Positions 1-11,549 of a stretch of 64,000 nucleotides of DNA are shown here, one piece after another. The stretch is from Tachypleus tridentatus (lineage: Eukaryota; Arthropoda; Merostomata; Xiphosura; Limulidae): contig NC_134837.1 in the NCBI RefSeq assembly GCF_004210375.1, forward strand, positions 154,359,310 through 154,423,309. Direction: 5' to 3'. The notes under the pieces are model-generated. The model was not told the DNA's origin, ran no database searches, and saw nothing but the letters and a program-made list of their open reading frames with translations. Within the stretch, counting starts at the first letter, position 1; each line of letters begins with the position of its first letter. The position numbers were made by a program, and so were the translations under genes.

Positions 1-739
1 ATTTACTTTGTGTAATTCCTAAAACCTCTTAAATACACTTCAAACATATGTTTTTCAGTAACACTTTATATTTTTTCAATTATTTTCTCTTCCCTATCTC
101 AGAACAGGATCAGTCAATCGCACCAACCTCACAGAAAGAAAAAATCAAAATAAATCAACATTACTTTTTTCTAGAATGACTTCAAATTGCAACATGAAAC
201 TACATTCATTTATCCATGCCGTTATAAGTTGTAAATCACTTGGAGCATGTGCAGCTTATGTTACACTATCAAATTACATTATCCACAAGCTGCTTGCATG
301 CATGTCTCATGAAATACTTTTATTACTACTTTTATATTTATAAAAATATTAGCTTAATTAACCTAAAAAGGTCCCTATTTTTACCTCTTAGTTACTTTTA
401 TAATAATAATAAAGAATATGAAAAACAAGAAATAAAGTACTCACCCATACTTATTTTTTTGTCTATTGCCAACTGCACTTAAGCCTTTTTTGTTTTTCAA
501 TACTAATGGTAATTATGGACTAAATAATTTTTATTTAATTAAATAATTCACCAAAAAGACAGGGTAATAACATGCAAAAAGCAGAAAATTTTCTCTAACA
601 ATTACAATTAATCTGGCTTTCTAACTGGGCAACAAGATTATAAACTCATTCAGGCTAGATGTTATTTTTCCTGTGAGAGCAAAAGTTGAATTGTAAGTCA
701 AGTTGACAGTTATATATTCATAACACAATATGTCATTTG

Positions 740-837
740 TTTTGTAAACATGACGATGACTGAAGAAGGTTGAAACGTTGTTCGCTCCTCTACGTAAATG
801 ATTTTCTCAACCCAAATGAGCTGTTTTTACATATTAT
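740..837 (+). mobile_element. Short Penelope-like insert with hammerhead motif, 12-bp TSD
   Basis: The insert is bounded by the 12-bp direct repeat ATATGTCATTTG (728-739 and 838-849). It carries the same sequence as the inserts near 17.5 and 35.8 kb: hammerhead-like core, then GTTCGCTC..TCTACGTAAA and TTTTCTCAACCCAAA. It ends earlier than the other copies. The Penelope-like assignment is inferred from the hammerhead plus short inserts with variable TSDs. Confidence 0.65.
746..784 (+). ncRNA. Degenerate hammerhead ribozyme motif
   Basis: TGACGA, then GACT-GAAGAA-GGTT (stem II), then GAAAC-GTT and GTTC are in hammerhead order. The first core base (C of CUGA) is A here, which should abolish cleavage, so this is a dead copy. 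Confidence 0.45.
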
Positions 838-1544
838 ATATGTCATTTGATAGATGAAAACCTTGACTTTTTATTGGTTATAGGTAATATATAATTAACT
901 GTAAGAGAGAACTATTGACAAACCCTGAAATAGAGGTGACTGGTGGGCATGTCAGGAGAAATAAGATTTTCTATGTGATAGCTCTGTAACCAAATGAAAT
1001 TAAAGGCTTTAAAGATAATGGTTCATTTGAGCAATAACAGTTTTACAGTGAACAATTTACAGGAAAGTCAGACAAGGAAACATTTGCGATTTTTTAAAAT
1101 ATTGCCTTATAAAATTAAGAACTTAAAACTTGTATATTATTGAGATATGGATTACTAGCTACAGTTTTATGCTATACTAACTGGTGTAACATAAACAAAA
1201 GTTTGTTTAAAAATTTTTTTAATGTAAGCCACTAAAACTTTGTAACATACACAGTGAATGATTCTCAGGAAGACAGAGTTAACAACCCAAATTAAAGAAA
1301 CTCGTTACATTTAGTAACTTTACAAATGCTAGGTCTGTTTATTTTGCTTGTGCAACATTTTGAAATGCAACAAATGCACACTCTTCTGAACATTATCAAT
1401 AAAAACAAAAAATGTTGAATTTGCAAATATAACAAGCAATATTTTTAGTAATATTTGATTTGACTTTATAAGCTCCTGAGAAACCACATCATACATTTCC
1501 CTACAAAGTGAAATTACTTAGTCAACAAATTGCAAGCTACAAAC

Positions 1545-1706
1545 CTAAGCAGCCTATGTCTCCATCAAGAGCAATGTAGTTCAAATTGTGGTCAGAAGCT
1601 TCTTTTTCTCGTGGATCCTCTTGAGACCAGTCCCTCTTCTGGAATAATTCTCTCTGTCTGAAGAAGGCATTGTCATCAAACCTGCACTTGGCATCAAGGC
1701 AATATA
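1545..1706 (-). CDS. SUCLA2: SUCLA2 exon (C-terminal side of ATP-grasp, CLDAK...IGCL)
   Basis: This 162-nt exon follows an acceptor ATCATGCAG and ends before a GTTTGT donor. It starts in phase 1 (TA completes a Val codon with the G of the previous exon) and leaves one G for the next codon, which fits the Val of the family's CLVNGAG. The translation contains [31 protein letters not shown] and [13 protein letters not shown]. The Asp of CLDAK is the metal-ligand position. The following exon is outside the window. Confidence 0.93.
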
Positions 1707-1889
1707 CTGCATGATACAAACATTTTAATATTAGATTTCAAATATTTTATCATCAGGTTTATCTGCTACGTGGATGTTGTATGTTTTTAATTTACAGAAA
1801 GGTAAAGCACATTTAATTATCAACACAACTGAAAAGTAAATTAGCACAAAACAGACCTCACATTAAAGTCATAATTTTCCTAAACTGAA

Positions 1890-4465
1890 AATGTACTTTC
1901 AAAAGGTACATACCTCCATTAGCTATTCCCATTCAGTGCTGCTCTCTATATGCAAACCTTTTCTTTATGCATGCCACAACTCTTCCATTCCCCCCCCAAC
2001 TGGAATTGCATAATTCCTACATGTCTCTCATGCATTACATCCTCACTAGTAGGAGCATGACATGTTCATGTAACACACAACTTCCTTTACATTCCTCTAC
2101 CCAAATATAATTTCAAAGATTAGCAAAACATGTCAGCACTGGAAAAAATTGGGGTTGAGGTTAAGGATGGGAATTAGGAAAAATAGGAGGAAATAAGAGA
2201 TGCTAAAGTATTTTGGAGAAAGAAACAATCCAGATAAAGGAGAAGAAAATGAAGGGTGATAAAGGGTATATGAAATATCAATGGCAAACAAATCTGTCCT
2301 ATGACATCCACAAGTAAAGAATGAAATACTTTTTGTGGGAAAGATGAAACATGGAACATAAGGAGAATAAGGGAGCATAGGACCACACTAATATCCCAAT
2401 CTTGAAGAGCAGGACGGTTGGGAGGGTGACATATCTGGAAGGAACACATGAGCATGGTAAAAAGAGGGTAAGTAAAAACCCTACAATACTTGGAAAAACA
2501 TAAGGTCACCTGATATCCAGAAAGTGAGGAGACCAAAGATCCATGAACAAAGAGTCAGGTGATAAATTCTGCCACATAAGTCACAGTAGGCTTGTCAGTG
2601 GGAAAACTCTTGGTAGTAGACCAACTGTGTAATACTTTTAATTTCCATTGATATACCTCCAAAAAAGATAGAACTAGCTAACAAGGAAGTGATACATTAT
2701 ATAGAACTGGATAATGTTGTCAAGGACCAAACAAAACCCAGGTGTGAAAACAGAGAATGTGAAGGTTGGGATGTAGGACCTGGAATTGAGATTGAAGAAA
2801 GCAGGAAGAAAGTAAAAGAGGGTCAAGAAGAGAGAGTAACAGTCATTGTAACTTTAGAAACCACAACTGGGCTGTACAATAGGGAGTAATCAGGAGGACT
2901 CAACAAAGAGTGAAGTGAACAAGATAAATACCCAATGAAGTAGCTGGATGGGGAAGTACACAAAAGAATACTTATGCCACCAGTCCTGGCTGAAGGCATC
3001 TACTGCCACAGTCTTTGAATGAGGTACAGGGAACCAAACGATATGTTACTTGGTGATGAGGCCCATAGCAGAAGCATACATGTGGGGAGGACATCACTGA
3101 TGGCAAAGACAACTGAAAACAAGGGGATCTAATGCCCAGATAGGATGCAAGAGACAATCCATGACCAGACTGAAAGCACCCAGCATAACATGCAAAAAGG
3201 CAAATATGATGTGCTCAGGCCCAGTATATCTAATGTTTGAAAACACAGATTTGTGGACCAGGTACAAACTTGGTGGTTGATATGTGCCATCACCACAAAA
3301 TTGTTTGAATGAGCCATCACCAGACAATGTCAGGTGAGAAGAAGACATATGTCTAGAAGTTCAAGAACACTGATATGAAAAGAGCTTTCATCTGTAGTTC
3401 CACAACCCAAAGCTTCCTGGTGATTAACCCATGCCCCATTCCTGAAGTGATATGTCCATTAAAAGGAAGAAGGGGTACACCACCAACATATGGGCTTTCT
3501 CTAACCACAAATGCAAAATGTCTCACAGGAAAGGAGCAAGGGAAATAGGGATGAAAAGAGGATCCATCCATTTATGAAGCATTACTGAAGAGATATCATA
3601 TGGGTATAAAGGAGAAGAATCAGTGATGTCATAGAAGGCCACATCCTCAAAAGCCAAGAGGGCATGGTGAACCAAAGGCTTCATTGAACAAAGTAATAAA
3701 GGAGAAGGCAATATCAAACTTATATTTGTGTAAAAAAAAGACCCCAAACTGAACAAAATATTAAGTGGGCCTGAAGAAAGACTTCTCCAAATAATCAACC
3801 AGCTCACCAGAGAAAGTAGCTTCCAAGTATGATAGGCTGATTCCTGTTTGGAATGAGCTAGAAAAAGTTAGTAATCCATGTAATAATGCAATTGCAGTCC
3901 CATAGCATAGAGATGACTGTAAAAGCCCAGACTATTTGACAAAACACCTAAGGTGCTAAGGCAAGTCAGCAAAAGAGGGCCCAAAATTGGTAAACCACCC
4001 ACAGAAGGATAAACCAAATGTAAGTACAAGACTGAGGTGATATTGGTATATGTATAGGTAAGCACTGAAGACATAGTTTTGTCTTCAACAGTCATGGAGA
4101 AAATGCCCATATTAAGGTGAGTAAAGACTCGATAAGAAAAAATGCTGGTCACTTGTGGCCAAAGTGATAATGTTAATTTTGGAATTCAATGGGAGAAAAG
4201 GTTCACCAGAGTTTAATGTAGAAATAAAGCAACCAGAATTAACTGATAAATATTACTATAGGAGCTGGCTTGAATGAAAGTAAATTAAATAAAAAATAAC
4301 CATTTTGTGAGGAAATCAAACATGAAGCATTAAGAACACAAAAGAGATGTCTGAACTAAAACAATGCCAAACAAGAAGATATAGTTCAATAGAGGGGTAT
4401 AAAGAGAGTCAAATGCATCATATCAGCATGACATGCTCCTATTGGTGAGGATGTGATGCACAAAT
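1890..4465 (-). mobile_element. Decayed DIRS-like tyrosine-recombinase retrotransposon with inverted ends
   Basis: In minus sense the frames, broken by stops and shifts, resemble DIRS pol. Near 3500-3300 are MDISLQEWGMG (like TDASLQGWG) and SGDGSFKQFCGDGTYQPPS (like the RNase H TDNTTVVAHINHQGG part). Then come YASAMGLI and VWFPVPHSKTVAVDAFSQDW (like DLFAT...SPVPD..A.AVDAL). Near 2460-2250 are WDISVVLCSL and FPTKSISFFTCGCHRTDLFA (like the recombinase WDLSVVLRSL and LKTVFLLALASGRRRSEIHA). About 38 bp at 2027-2066 is repeated inverted at 4424-4462 (CATGCTCCTATTGGTGAGGA). None of the listed reading frames here is a functional gene. Confidence 0.6.
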
Positions 4466-4475
4466 ATTTGAATGG

Positions 4476-4678
4476 GTTTGGTTTGTTTTGAATTTTGTGC
4501 AAAGCTACACGAGGGCTACCTGCACTAGCCGTCCCTAATTTAGCAGTGTATGGCTGGAGAAAAGGCAGCTAGTCATCACCACCCACTGCCAACTCTTTTA
4601 TCAATGAATTGTGGGATTGACCATCACATTATAACTCCCCCACAGATGAAAGGGCAAGCATGTTTGGTGTGATGGGGA
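4476..4678 (-). mobile_element. SINE family A, tRNA head missing
   Basis: This is the body and tail of the tRNA-derived SINE in reverse orientation: GTTTTGAATTTTGTGCAAAG, GCTACACGAGGGCTA, TCCCTAATTTAGCAGTGTA and GGGATTGACC. The tRNA-like head is missing from this copy. It abuts the inverted end of the DIRS-like element. Confidence 0.9.
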
Positions 4679-4741
4679 TATTTACATGGGAAATACATTA
4701 GAATCTTGCAAATTCCAGTAAAGAATAGTGAAAAGCTTGTA

Positions 4742-4864
4742 TGTTTTTTTGTGTTTTTTCTCATAGCAAAGCCACATCAGACTATCTGCTGAGCCCACCG
4801 AGAGGAATCGAACCCCTGATTTTAGCATTGTAAATCCGAAGACATACCGCTGTACTAGCGGGGG
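4742..4864 (-). mobile_element. SINE family B (tRNA-derived)
   Basis: In minus sense it begins CGCTAGTACAGCGGTATGTC (A-box-like) and continues with ATCAGGGGTTCGATTCCTCT (B-box GGTTCGATTCC) and GGTGGGCTCAGCAGATAG. It ends TGTGGCTTTGCTATGAG and an A-rich tail. It is not a functional tRNA gene, because it cannot form a full cloverleaf and has a SINE tail. Confidence 0.88.
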
Positions 4865-6434
4865 GTGAAAAGCTTGTGGCATATGCAAAGAAAGGTTTGG
4901 ATACAGAGTGCAGCACTGAACTGGAATAGCTAATCTTGTGCAAAGGGGTAATCACTATATTAAAATTTCAGTATTCACTCTAATTTTATTACCTCTTTCT
5001 GCAAATAAAGCAGTATCACTAATACTCCTTTTTATTTTTTTATTATTTTTTTTCCAAAATAAAAATAAGTAAAGAACTCATAAAATTTTGCAAACTTACT
5101 AAAAGTACTTAGTTTTGGCTTTAAAATTCATATAAATTGCATTTCTGTAATTTTTAGGTTATAAAATGTTCATAGTTTTGTCATCAGACAAATATTGAAA
5201 TATTGCCGTTTGTATGAGAAATTCAGTTTTTTTTTGTTCTTTTACTGTTGATCAGGAAGTTGCATTTTTTTAGAAACCTGTTAATCTCAAGTTGGTTGAT
5301 ATTCATTATTTACATGCTTTTATTTTGCTCACTGCAAGAGTTATTACTTCCAGCTTTGACTTACAAAAAAATATGGTAAAAAATGACAAATTTCATCATT
5401 GTTCTAGACTCTTATTTTTCAAAATGCTGTCAGGCGAGATAACGTAATTTTGCCTAACAATATTCTTGACTGATATCAATTTATATGTAATGAATATAGT
5501 CTATTTCAAATAAATAGTTAATTATTTTACTTATATATTTAATAAATAAGAAATTGATTCTTTAGGATATTTTGCCATCACTTACTGTACTTACTAATTC
5601 TAACAAAGTTTATGTGACAGCTTTTTATTGAAGAAAAGTTGTAATTTAAAAAAAAAATCATTTTGAGAAATCTAAAGAATATCTAGAGAAACTACAAAAA
5701 ATTCCTTACCTATGCTTTGTTTATAAGCATTCTAAGCTTTTCACAATTACAATTCTTTGTTCCAAAACTATTCAATCCAATCACATTTAAACATTGGCTA
5801 AAGTTGTTTTCAAAACTGAGCTTACTTAGTTACTGTTGATAACTGATGCTGCAACATCATAAAAGTATGAAAACAAAAAACTTGTAATTAACCACCAAAG
5901 GAAAAAAAATCACATAAGAAGCAAAAGTATCGATAATTATATTCCCAAAGGATGATAATTCCTTAGTAAATATAAACTTGTACTTTTGGGAATGCAAATA
6001 ATTCTAAAAGCACACCTCATAAATGTATTGTTTACAGGAGAGACTCTTTAGCTCTGTAGGAAAGTTTTACGAATTACACAAGTGTTACAAAATGAAAAAA
6101 TACCAATCTCAGAAAATTTTGGAGTTAAATCTTTTTTAAGTAGTTAGACTTATTTTTACTTCAGGTTTAAAATTTGAAATGCAAGTATACACATAGTTCA
6201 TGAAATGTTCTCACCAGTTATAACAGGATTAAACAATGATCAGGTGGCTGATAATCTTGTTCATGAATCAGAAATCCAATACAAATCAATTTTTACTTAA
6301 CTTGAAAGTATAAATGCTGTTTGAAATGCCTTTTTAAGCTAAATTTTAAACATTCCTGGGCAACTTTTATAATTATTTTATCATGGCATTACAGTATAAT
6401 AATACAGAAAAACCTTTTCTCTCATACAATTTTA
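4865..6434. other. SUCLA2 intron, AT-rich, nothing recognised
   Basis: I see only AT-rich unique-looking DNA with homopolymer runs. No exon, repeat family or RNA gene was identified. Confidence 0.6.
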
Positions 6435-6708
6435 GGCCTGGCATGGCCAAGCGCGTAAGGCATGCGACTCGTAATCCGAGGGTCGCGGGTTCACGCCCAC
6501 GTCACGCTAAACATGCTCGCCCTTTCAGCCGTGGGGGTGTATAATGTGACGGTCAATCCCACTATTTGTTGGTAAAAGAGTAGCCCAAGAGTTGGTGGTG
6601 AGTGGTGATGACTAGCTGCCTTCCCTCTAGTCTTACACTGCTAAATTAGGGACGGCTAGCACAGATAGCCCTCAAGTAGCTTTGTGCGAAATTCCAAAAC
6701 AAACAAAC
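6435..6708 (+). mobile_element. SINE family A, full length
   Basis: It starts GGCCTGGCATGGCCAAGCGC (tRNA A-box-like TGGCCAAGCG), then GTCGCGGGTTCACGCCC (B box). The body includes GGTCAATCCCACTATTTGTT, AGAGTTGGTGGTGAGTGGTG and GCTAAATTAGGGACGGCTAG, and it ends AAACAAACAAAC. The head resembles a tRNA but lacks a functional acceptor stem. Confidence 0.93.
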
Positions 6709-7885
6709 TCATACAATTTTATACAATACGAGAAAGCCAAAAACATTTAAATCTACTTCCAAGCTATCACATTTATCTTGCAATGATTGTCCTTTAGAAT
6801 GTTTTACTGACAAATATGTATTTCTTTGGTTAGTCTATTTCAGATATATACATACAAGTAAAATGAAAAGCTAATCATGATTATTTAAAAAATCATGTTC
6901 ATGAAGCAGATATTCAACAATTACACACTCATTTTGTACAATTTAAATGTTTGGTACTATAGAATATATATAAATATACATTTTAGTCAGAATACTGAGT
7001 TGGTAAGGAAATATTAAAAATAGCTAAGAAAACTTATTATAACGTGGCAAACTTAATAAAGTATTTAAAATTAGTTCTTAAGCAACATTTGTGAGTGTGG
7101 CCAGAAGAGGATATCTTCTATAATTTGGTACACTAAAACAATGACTCTACTTTAAAACACATCCAAATATTACAAATTGATGCTTCAATGTATATTAATA
7201 ATGATGCATTTATAGTTTACTGTAAACTGACTTATGATACCTAATAGTTCAAGTTAGTTTATTACATAAAATTGGTTTTACTGTATCTAATTAATTATCT
7301 GTTCTGATCTACTTATTTTTTATCATAATTTCTTAGTACAAAATAATTTATCTGAACATTTTTAATGCAAATAACATCTACATCAATCAGTCTTAGATAC
7401 CAGTAAAATTATTCATAATTTAAACTTTAATACAACCAGAGTAATTCAATAATATCTCACTTTTGGGAGGAGCAACAGAAAATTAATTTGTCTTTTTTAC
7501 TATTTTGTAGTGTAAACTAAGAAAATCCAGTCATTTTTTAAATTTTAAATTGGAAAATAAAGGTTTTTTTGTAATTTATTTACTTTTTATATCAGCTACC
7601 ATTTAAAGGTTTTACAGATATACTTCACTCCATTTACATGTATTTTCCTGCTACTACATATTATGTTTATCATAAATTATTTACCATTTACATATAGTTT
7701 TAAAACAAAAAATAAAAATTTTATAACTCTTGTCACTGAAGGTAATTTCAATAGTTGCTCAACACTTTCAGCAAAAGAAATGTATAGGTATAAAATACTT
7801 TTACTTATTAATAAAATATTTTTACTTATACAACACATCCTTGGAGTTCAACATATTGCTCAATTAAATGCTGTTCTAAAGATAC
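6709..7885. other. SUCLA2 intron, nothing recognised
   Basis: AT-rich sequence only. The 92-codon plus-strand frame at 7663-7941 overlaps the antisense of a SUCLA2 exon and is not a gene. Confidence 0.6.
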
Positions 7886-7982
7886 CTTTCCCTGAAGCTT
7901 CTTCAATTAATGGGTTGATTTCTATCATAACTCCATCATAAGTGATAAATACATCATACAGTTTCGCCATCATTTCTGCTGC
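7886..7982 (-). CDS. SUCLA2: SUCLA2 exon (AAEMMAKLYDVF...EINPLIEEASGK)
   Basis: This 97-nt exon runs from acceptor TTCGTAG to donor GTATCT. It opens on a codon boundary and closes with one extra G, matching its neighbours. The motif MIEINPLIEE is the family's conserved Mg-binding segment, with Asn as the ligand. Alignment from memory to human SUCLA2 is collinear throughout. Confidence 0.94.
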
Positions 7983-9365
7983 CTACGAATACATTAAAAC
8001 AAGATAAAATTATGTCTTACATTCGATCGTAGAAACGAAAAACATGTTTTTTTCTAAGACAAATGAGTGAACTTTTTATAAATACAAAGAAGAAAATCCC
8101 ACAATTATGTTGGCTATAACAAAACTAAATAATTCTGTGCTTACTAATAACATGGTAAACAATAAATATTAAATTTATTTTGATTGTCAGAAATATATAC
8201 TGTTTCATTCCATTCTTTAGATCAGGCAGGTGTAAATATCTAAGTAATAAAATATTAGTTCTCATCATTGTAATTAACCTCTTCTATTCAGTTTACTAAA
8301 GCTTATAGGCACAACTTTCTCTTTATCTTACTGGATATTTATACTTTAATGAAGAAATAGACATGCTTTCACCCTTGTCAGTTTGTGTTATGTTCTTTCA
8401 GTAGTTGTTGGTGTTTCATGTACTAATCACTATTTGATGTTGAGGTTATTGTGGAAAATCAAGAATGATCATGTGATAAAAGCAAACATAAGGCTAAAGA
8501 GGTTTAATCTCGGGAGTTCCTTTTGTATATTGTGAGCAGACAATGAGTATGGTTTGTGCAGATCCCCAATTTTAAATAAACCAGGCTAATGGTCACTAAT
8601 ATTTCCATGAGGTTAGCTAAGAAACATTAAAACTGTACTTGGTGAACTAATGAAGCAAGTACAAGAACTAACAAATGAAAGCAAGAACAACTGTAATAAT
8701 ATGTCAACAATACTATATATCTACTACATCCAGTGCCAACAAGGCCTTTTGCCCAATATAAGGACTCATCAGGCAGGCTGAGATAGAAGGATGTAATAAA
8801 TGTTCAAAATGTTACTTATACCATATGTTACTTGAAAAATTTCAACATGTTAGAAGACGTCATGGAAGCCTGTAAGACCTGGTGGAGAACTTAGGATTTT
8901 TTGCAAAACAATATATGTTGAAATAAATTTTTAAGAGAAAGGAGTTTTTTTATATTTCCACTAAAACACTAACTTTAGTAATTCCATAAAAAAAATAAAC
9001 TAAAAAGAAACTAACATTTCCAATCCAAACCTGATATTTCCACATTTGAAAACAAAAGCAAAAACACATTTCTTTTTTCATAGGTTGCTTTACCTTTGGA
9101 AAATATTAATACTCTCCTTGTCTATGACTTAAAATAAGTTACTGGTTTTCTGACAGTAAATAACAAAAGAACATGCAATACTACTTCACATCAACACTAT
9201 TTATCTATGTTTTACAGTTATAATAAACTATTACCAAGCAAAGTTACAGGCTAAATGTTACATAGTTTTACACACTTATACATAACAAACAAAAGAAAAA
9301 CTTGCCCTCAATTTACTACTGTAAATTAAATTTTTCAACTGTTAGAAATTGCAAATAAGACTCAC
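7983..9365. other. SUCLA2 intron, nothing recognised
   Basis: AT-rich intronic DNA. No repeat family or exon identified. Confidence 0.6.
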
Positions 9366-9536
9366 TTCCTCAACATTTTTGTGATGAAACCCAAGTCTTT
9401 CTGCAACTCTCACACACTGCTGTTTCTGTAAACCTTGAACTATGTCAACTGGTTCTTTAATTATGGCTTCAGGGTTCTCTTTAGCTACTTCTTCAATGTT
9501 AACTCCTCCTTGGGAGCTTGCCACTATTACTGGACC
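9366..9536 (-). CDS. SUCLA2: SUCLA2 exon ([18 protein letters not shown]...HHKNVEE)
   Basis: This 171-nt exon is 57 codons, phase 0 at both ends, with acceptor TTTCTAAG and donor GTGAGT. It encodes [20 protein letters not shown] and [11 protein letters not shown], the conserved central ATP-grasp segment, and continues in frame into the AAEMM exon. A chance start codon inside it should not be taken as a gene start. Confidence 0.95.
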
Positions 9537-9684
9537 CTTAGAAACAAATTCATATTGTTGCTAGAAAATATTTACTTGTTGCTTCCGTTTAACTAATATT
9601 TCAATCAATTACAAGTATGTTTTATTTATCAAGCACTAAAAAAACTCTCCTTTAGTATTTCAAACCCACAAAAACAAGTATTAG

Positions 9685-9815
9685 ATTGCTTGTTGTCAAA
9701 CACAAAGCTACATAATGGGGTATATATGCAGTACTCTTGAGTACTGAGACACAATTTACAGTGTTATACATCCTTAAACTTACCACTAAGCCAACATGGT
9801 AGCACAAAAATTAAT
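9685..9815 (-). mobile_element. Possible old SINE B-related copy
   Basis: CAAACACAAAGCTACATAAT and TACAGTGTTATACATCCTTA resemble, in reverse, the copy at 24266-24388 (CAGATAGCCTATTGTGTAGC, AGTCTCCAGACTTATAACTG). It is strongly diverged. Confidence 0.35.
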
Positions 9816-9934
9816 AATCTACCATTCTATTCACACAGTTATGAAAACTTATTTTTAAAAAACTGTACAATTCTTATACATCAAAACACTTGAAAGTTTC
9901 AGGGGAGAAGGAATTTCTTTAAAGCATGGCTTAC

Positions 9935-10097
9935 ACTATAAGCTCTTTCCATGGTAATAGCAAAATAATACTCCCTTCTTGCATACAAGCGTTCAGAGAT
10001 CATAACTTCATGACACACGTGTCCTTTGTCACCAGTCTGTTTAGTGCGTAACTGATGCCCCAACATGCGTGAAGCTACATTTTTTACTTCTTCTGGC
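9935..10097 (-). CDS. SUCLA2: SUCLA2 exon ([13 protein letters not shown]...[14 protein letters not shown])
   Basis: This 163-nt exon has acceptor TGAATTAG and donor GTAAGC. Its first G completes a Ser codon (TC|G) with the previous exon, and the rest is in phase 0 at the end. [14 protein letters not shown] followed by [11 protein letters not shown] is diagnostic for succinyl-CoA synthetase beta. Confidence 0.95.
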
Positions 10098-10326
10098 CTA
10101 ATTCAATGAAATAATTATTAACATTAACTTGTCAAAAAAATAAAATTTTCTTATTGTTCTTATTAGTTCAGAAAGAATTACTTTTGAATTTTACAAATAA
10201 CAGATAAAATGAATTAAAAACATTTCAGATATTTCTATCATTCCATATTTCAAAAGTATCATAACATTGTTTCCCAATAAGAATAATAGTGAAATACTAT
10301 GTATACAAGTATTTGAAAAACCATTA

Positions 10327-10841
10327 TACACTGCTGGCTAAAATCTTAAGGCCAATTAATATAAAGAAAAATTTGCTTTTTGCATTGTTAGACTCAACCA
10401 CTTATTTGAGTAGAGCTTCGAAAAATGAAAATAAGAAAAGGGAAAATAAAAAAAAAAACTTTAGCATTTAATAGGGAAAATGTGAACACTATGAAATTAG
10501 CCTAAATACTAGCTTGTCAAAAGTTTAAGACCATACTGAAATGAAGCATTAATCGGTAAACACATAACAAAATTTAGTCATTTGTGTTCAAGCATTAGCA
10601 TTGTCAACATCACAGAATGCAGCTCAAGAACAATAAGAAGGCATCTACGAGAGAAAGGTTTTAAAAACTGTAAACATCTTCAAAGACCATGCCTCCTTCC
10701 ACACTGCGAAACAGCTCATTTAAACTTTGCTGCGAAGCACCAAACATGGGATGTAGAAAATTGGAAAAAGGTTTTGTTTTCTGATGAGAAAAATTTAACC
10801 TGGATGGTCCAGATGGCTTCCAACGTTACTGGCACGATAAG
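10327..10841 (+). mobile_element. Internally deleted Tc1 transposon remnant
   Basis: It starts TACACTGCTGGCTAAAATCT next to TA, followed by a ~210-nt left inverted repeat that matches the full element at 22720-24253. From about 10608 the sequence jumps to the middle of the transposase (CACAGAATGCAGCTCAAGAA, where the HTH part is lost), then keeps the first catalytic region VLFSDEKN and stops near 10841. The 92-codon frame at 10582-10860 is therefore a fragment, not a gene. Confidence 0.85.
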
Positions 10842-11449
10842 CTTAGTTAAACTTTGCTGAGAAGCACCCAAACATGGAACGTAGAAAAGTGGAAGCACTT
10901 TCATGTTCAAAATGAAAATCATCTTGCATGTGAACAATTAAGAGTGAGTGCAAAAGCAAAATTAACAGTTTTATTTTTCTGAAACTACATACTTTTTAGA
11001 AAGATTCTTGTCAAATAACAAATGAGTTCATCCACTAATTTTATTTTTGAAATGAAATGTAAAGATAGCAATGTTAAGCCCCTGCATTGTAAGGAACCAG
11101 TATTTATAGAATTAATAAATTAATATTTCAAAGTAAAAAAATAAAGAAAATTGCATATTTGTTTCCAGACAAACAAAAATATTAATTGTCTGCTTCTCTT
11201 CAGTGTATATACAGTATTTCAGAAACAGAGAGATATAGAAATAATTTTTATAGTGATAATACTTCATTATTTTGTGATAAGGAACAGCCATAATAAATAC
11301 TTATTGGTAATAAATTATTTCTAATTAAGAGGATCAGAAAGAAACCCAAAATTTCTATTACATACTACCAATATGGTTTTAATAAAAATGTAACAAGTCT
11401 AATATTCTGTATACAAAATATCTGAAACAAATAAAATCACAAAACTTAC
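10842..11449. other. SUCLA2 intron with a local copy of Tc1 sequence at its start
   Basis: 10847-10893 repeats the Tc1-derived stretch of 10729-10772 (TAAACTTTGCTG.GAAGCACC, CATGG..GTAGAAAA.TGGAA). After that, only AT-rich DNA was seen. Confidence 0.6.
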
Positions 11450-11549
11450 GAAAAAACTAGATGAACTCCTCCTTTCAAACCACTATCAAATATCCCTTTT
11501 CCCCGTCCACCAGCAAGTACTTGTGCCTTGATAACATAATCTGTGCAAG
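11450..11549 (-). CDS. SUCLA2: SUCLA2 exon ([17 protein letters not shown]-grasp motif)
   Basis: This 100-nt exon has acceptor TTTTGGTAG and donor GTAAGT. Two bases at each end complete split codons with the neighbours. It contains [20 protein letters not shown], the glycine-rich nucleotide-binding element of the ATP-grasp fold, followed by LKGGVHLVF. Confidence 0.95.

Larger units (their letters stand above)
1..1544. other. SUCLA2 intron, mostly unrecognised AT-rich DNA
   Basis: No exon of the missing SUCLA2 C-terminus is visible here. Apart from the Penelope-like insert at 740-837, nothing was recognised. The 80-codon frame at 240-482 is low-complexity and has no support. Confidence 0.7.

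Noticed and set aside
1..1500. C-terminal SUCLA2 exons
   Set aside because: Searched by eye for the reverse complement of NGAGLAMATMD and GG.PANFLD coding sequence and saw none. They must lie beyond the left edge.
6435..6510. tRNA gene (A and B box visible)
   Set aside because: This is the tRNA-like head of a SINE. The acceptor stem does not close, and the body and tail are shared with many copies.
10582..10860. 92-codon plus-strand frame as a small gene
   Set aside because: It is a Tc1 transposase fragment joined across an internal deletion.
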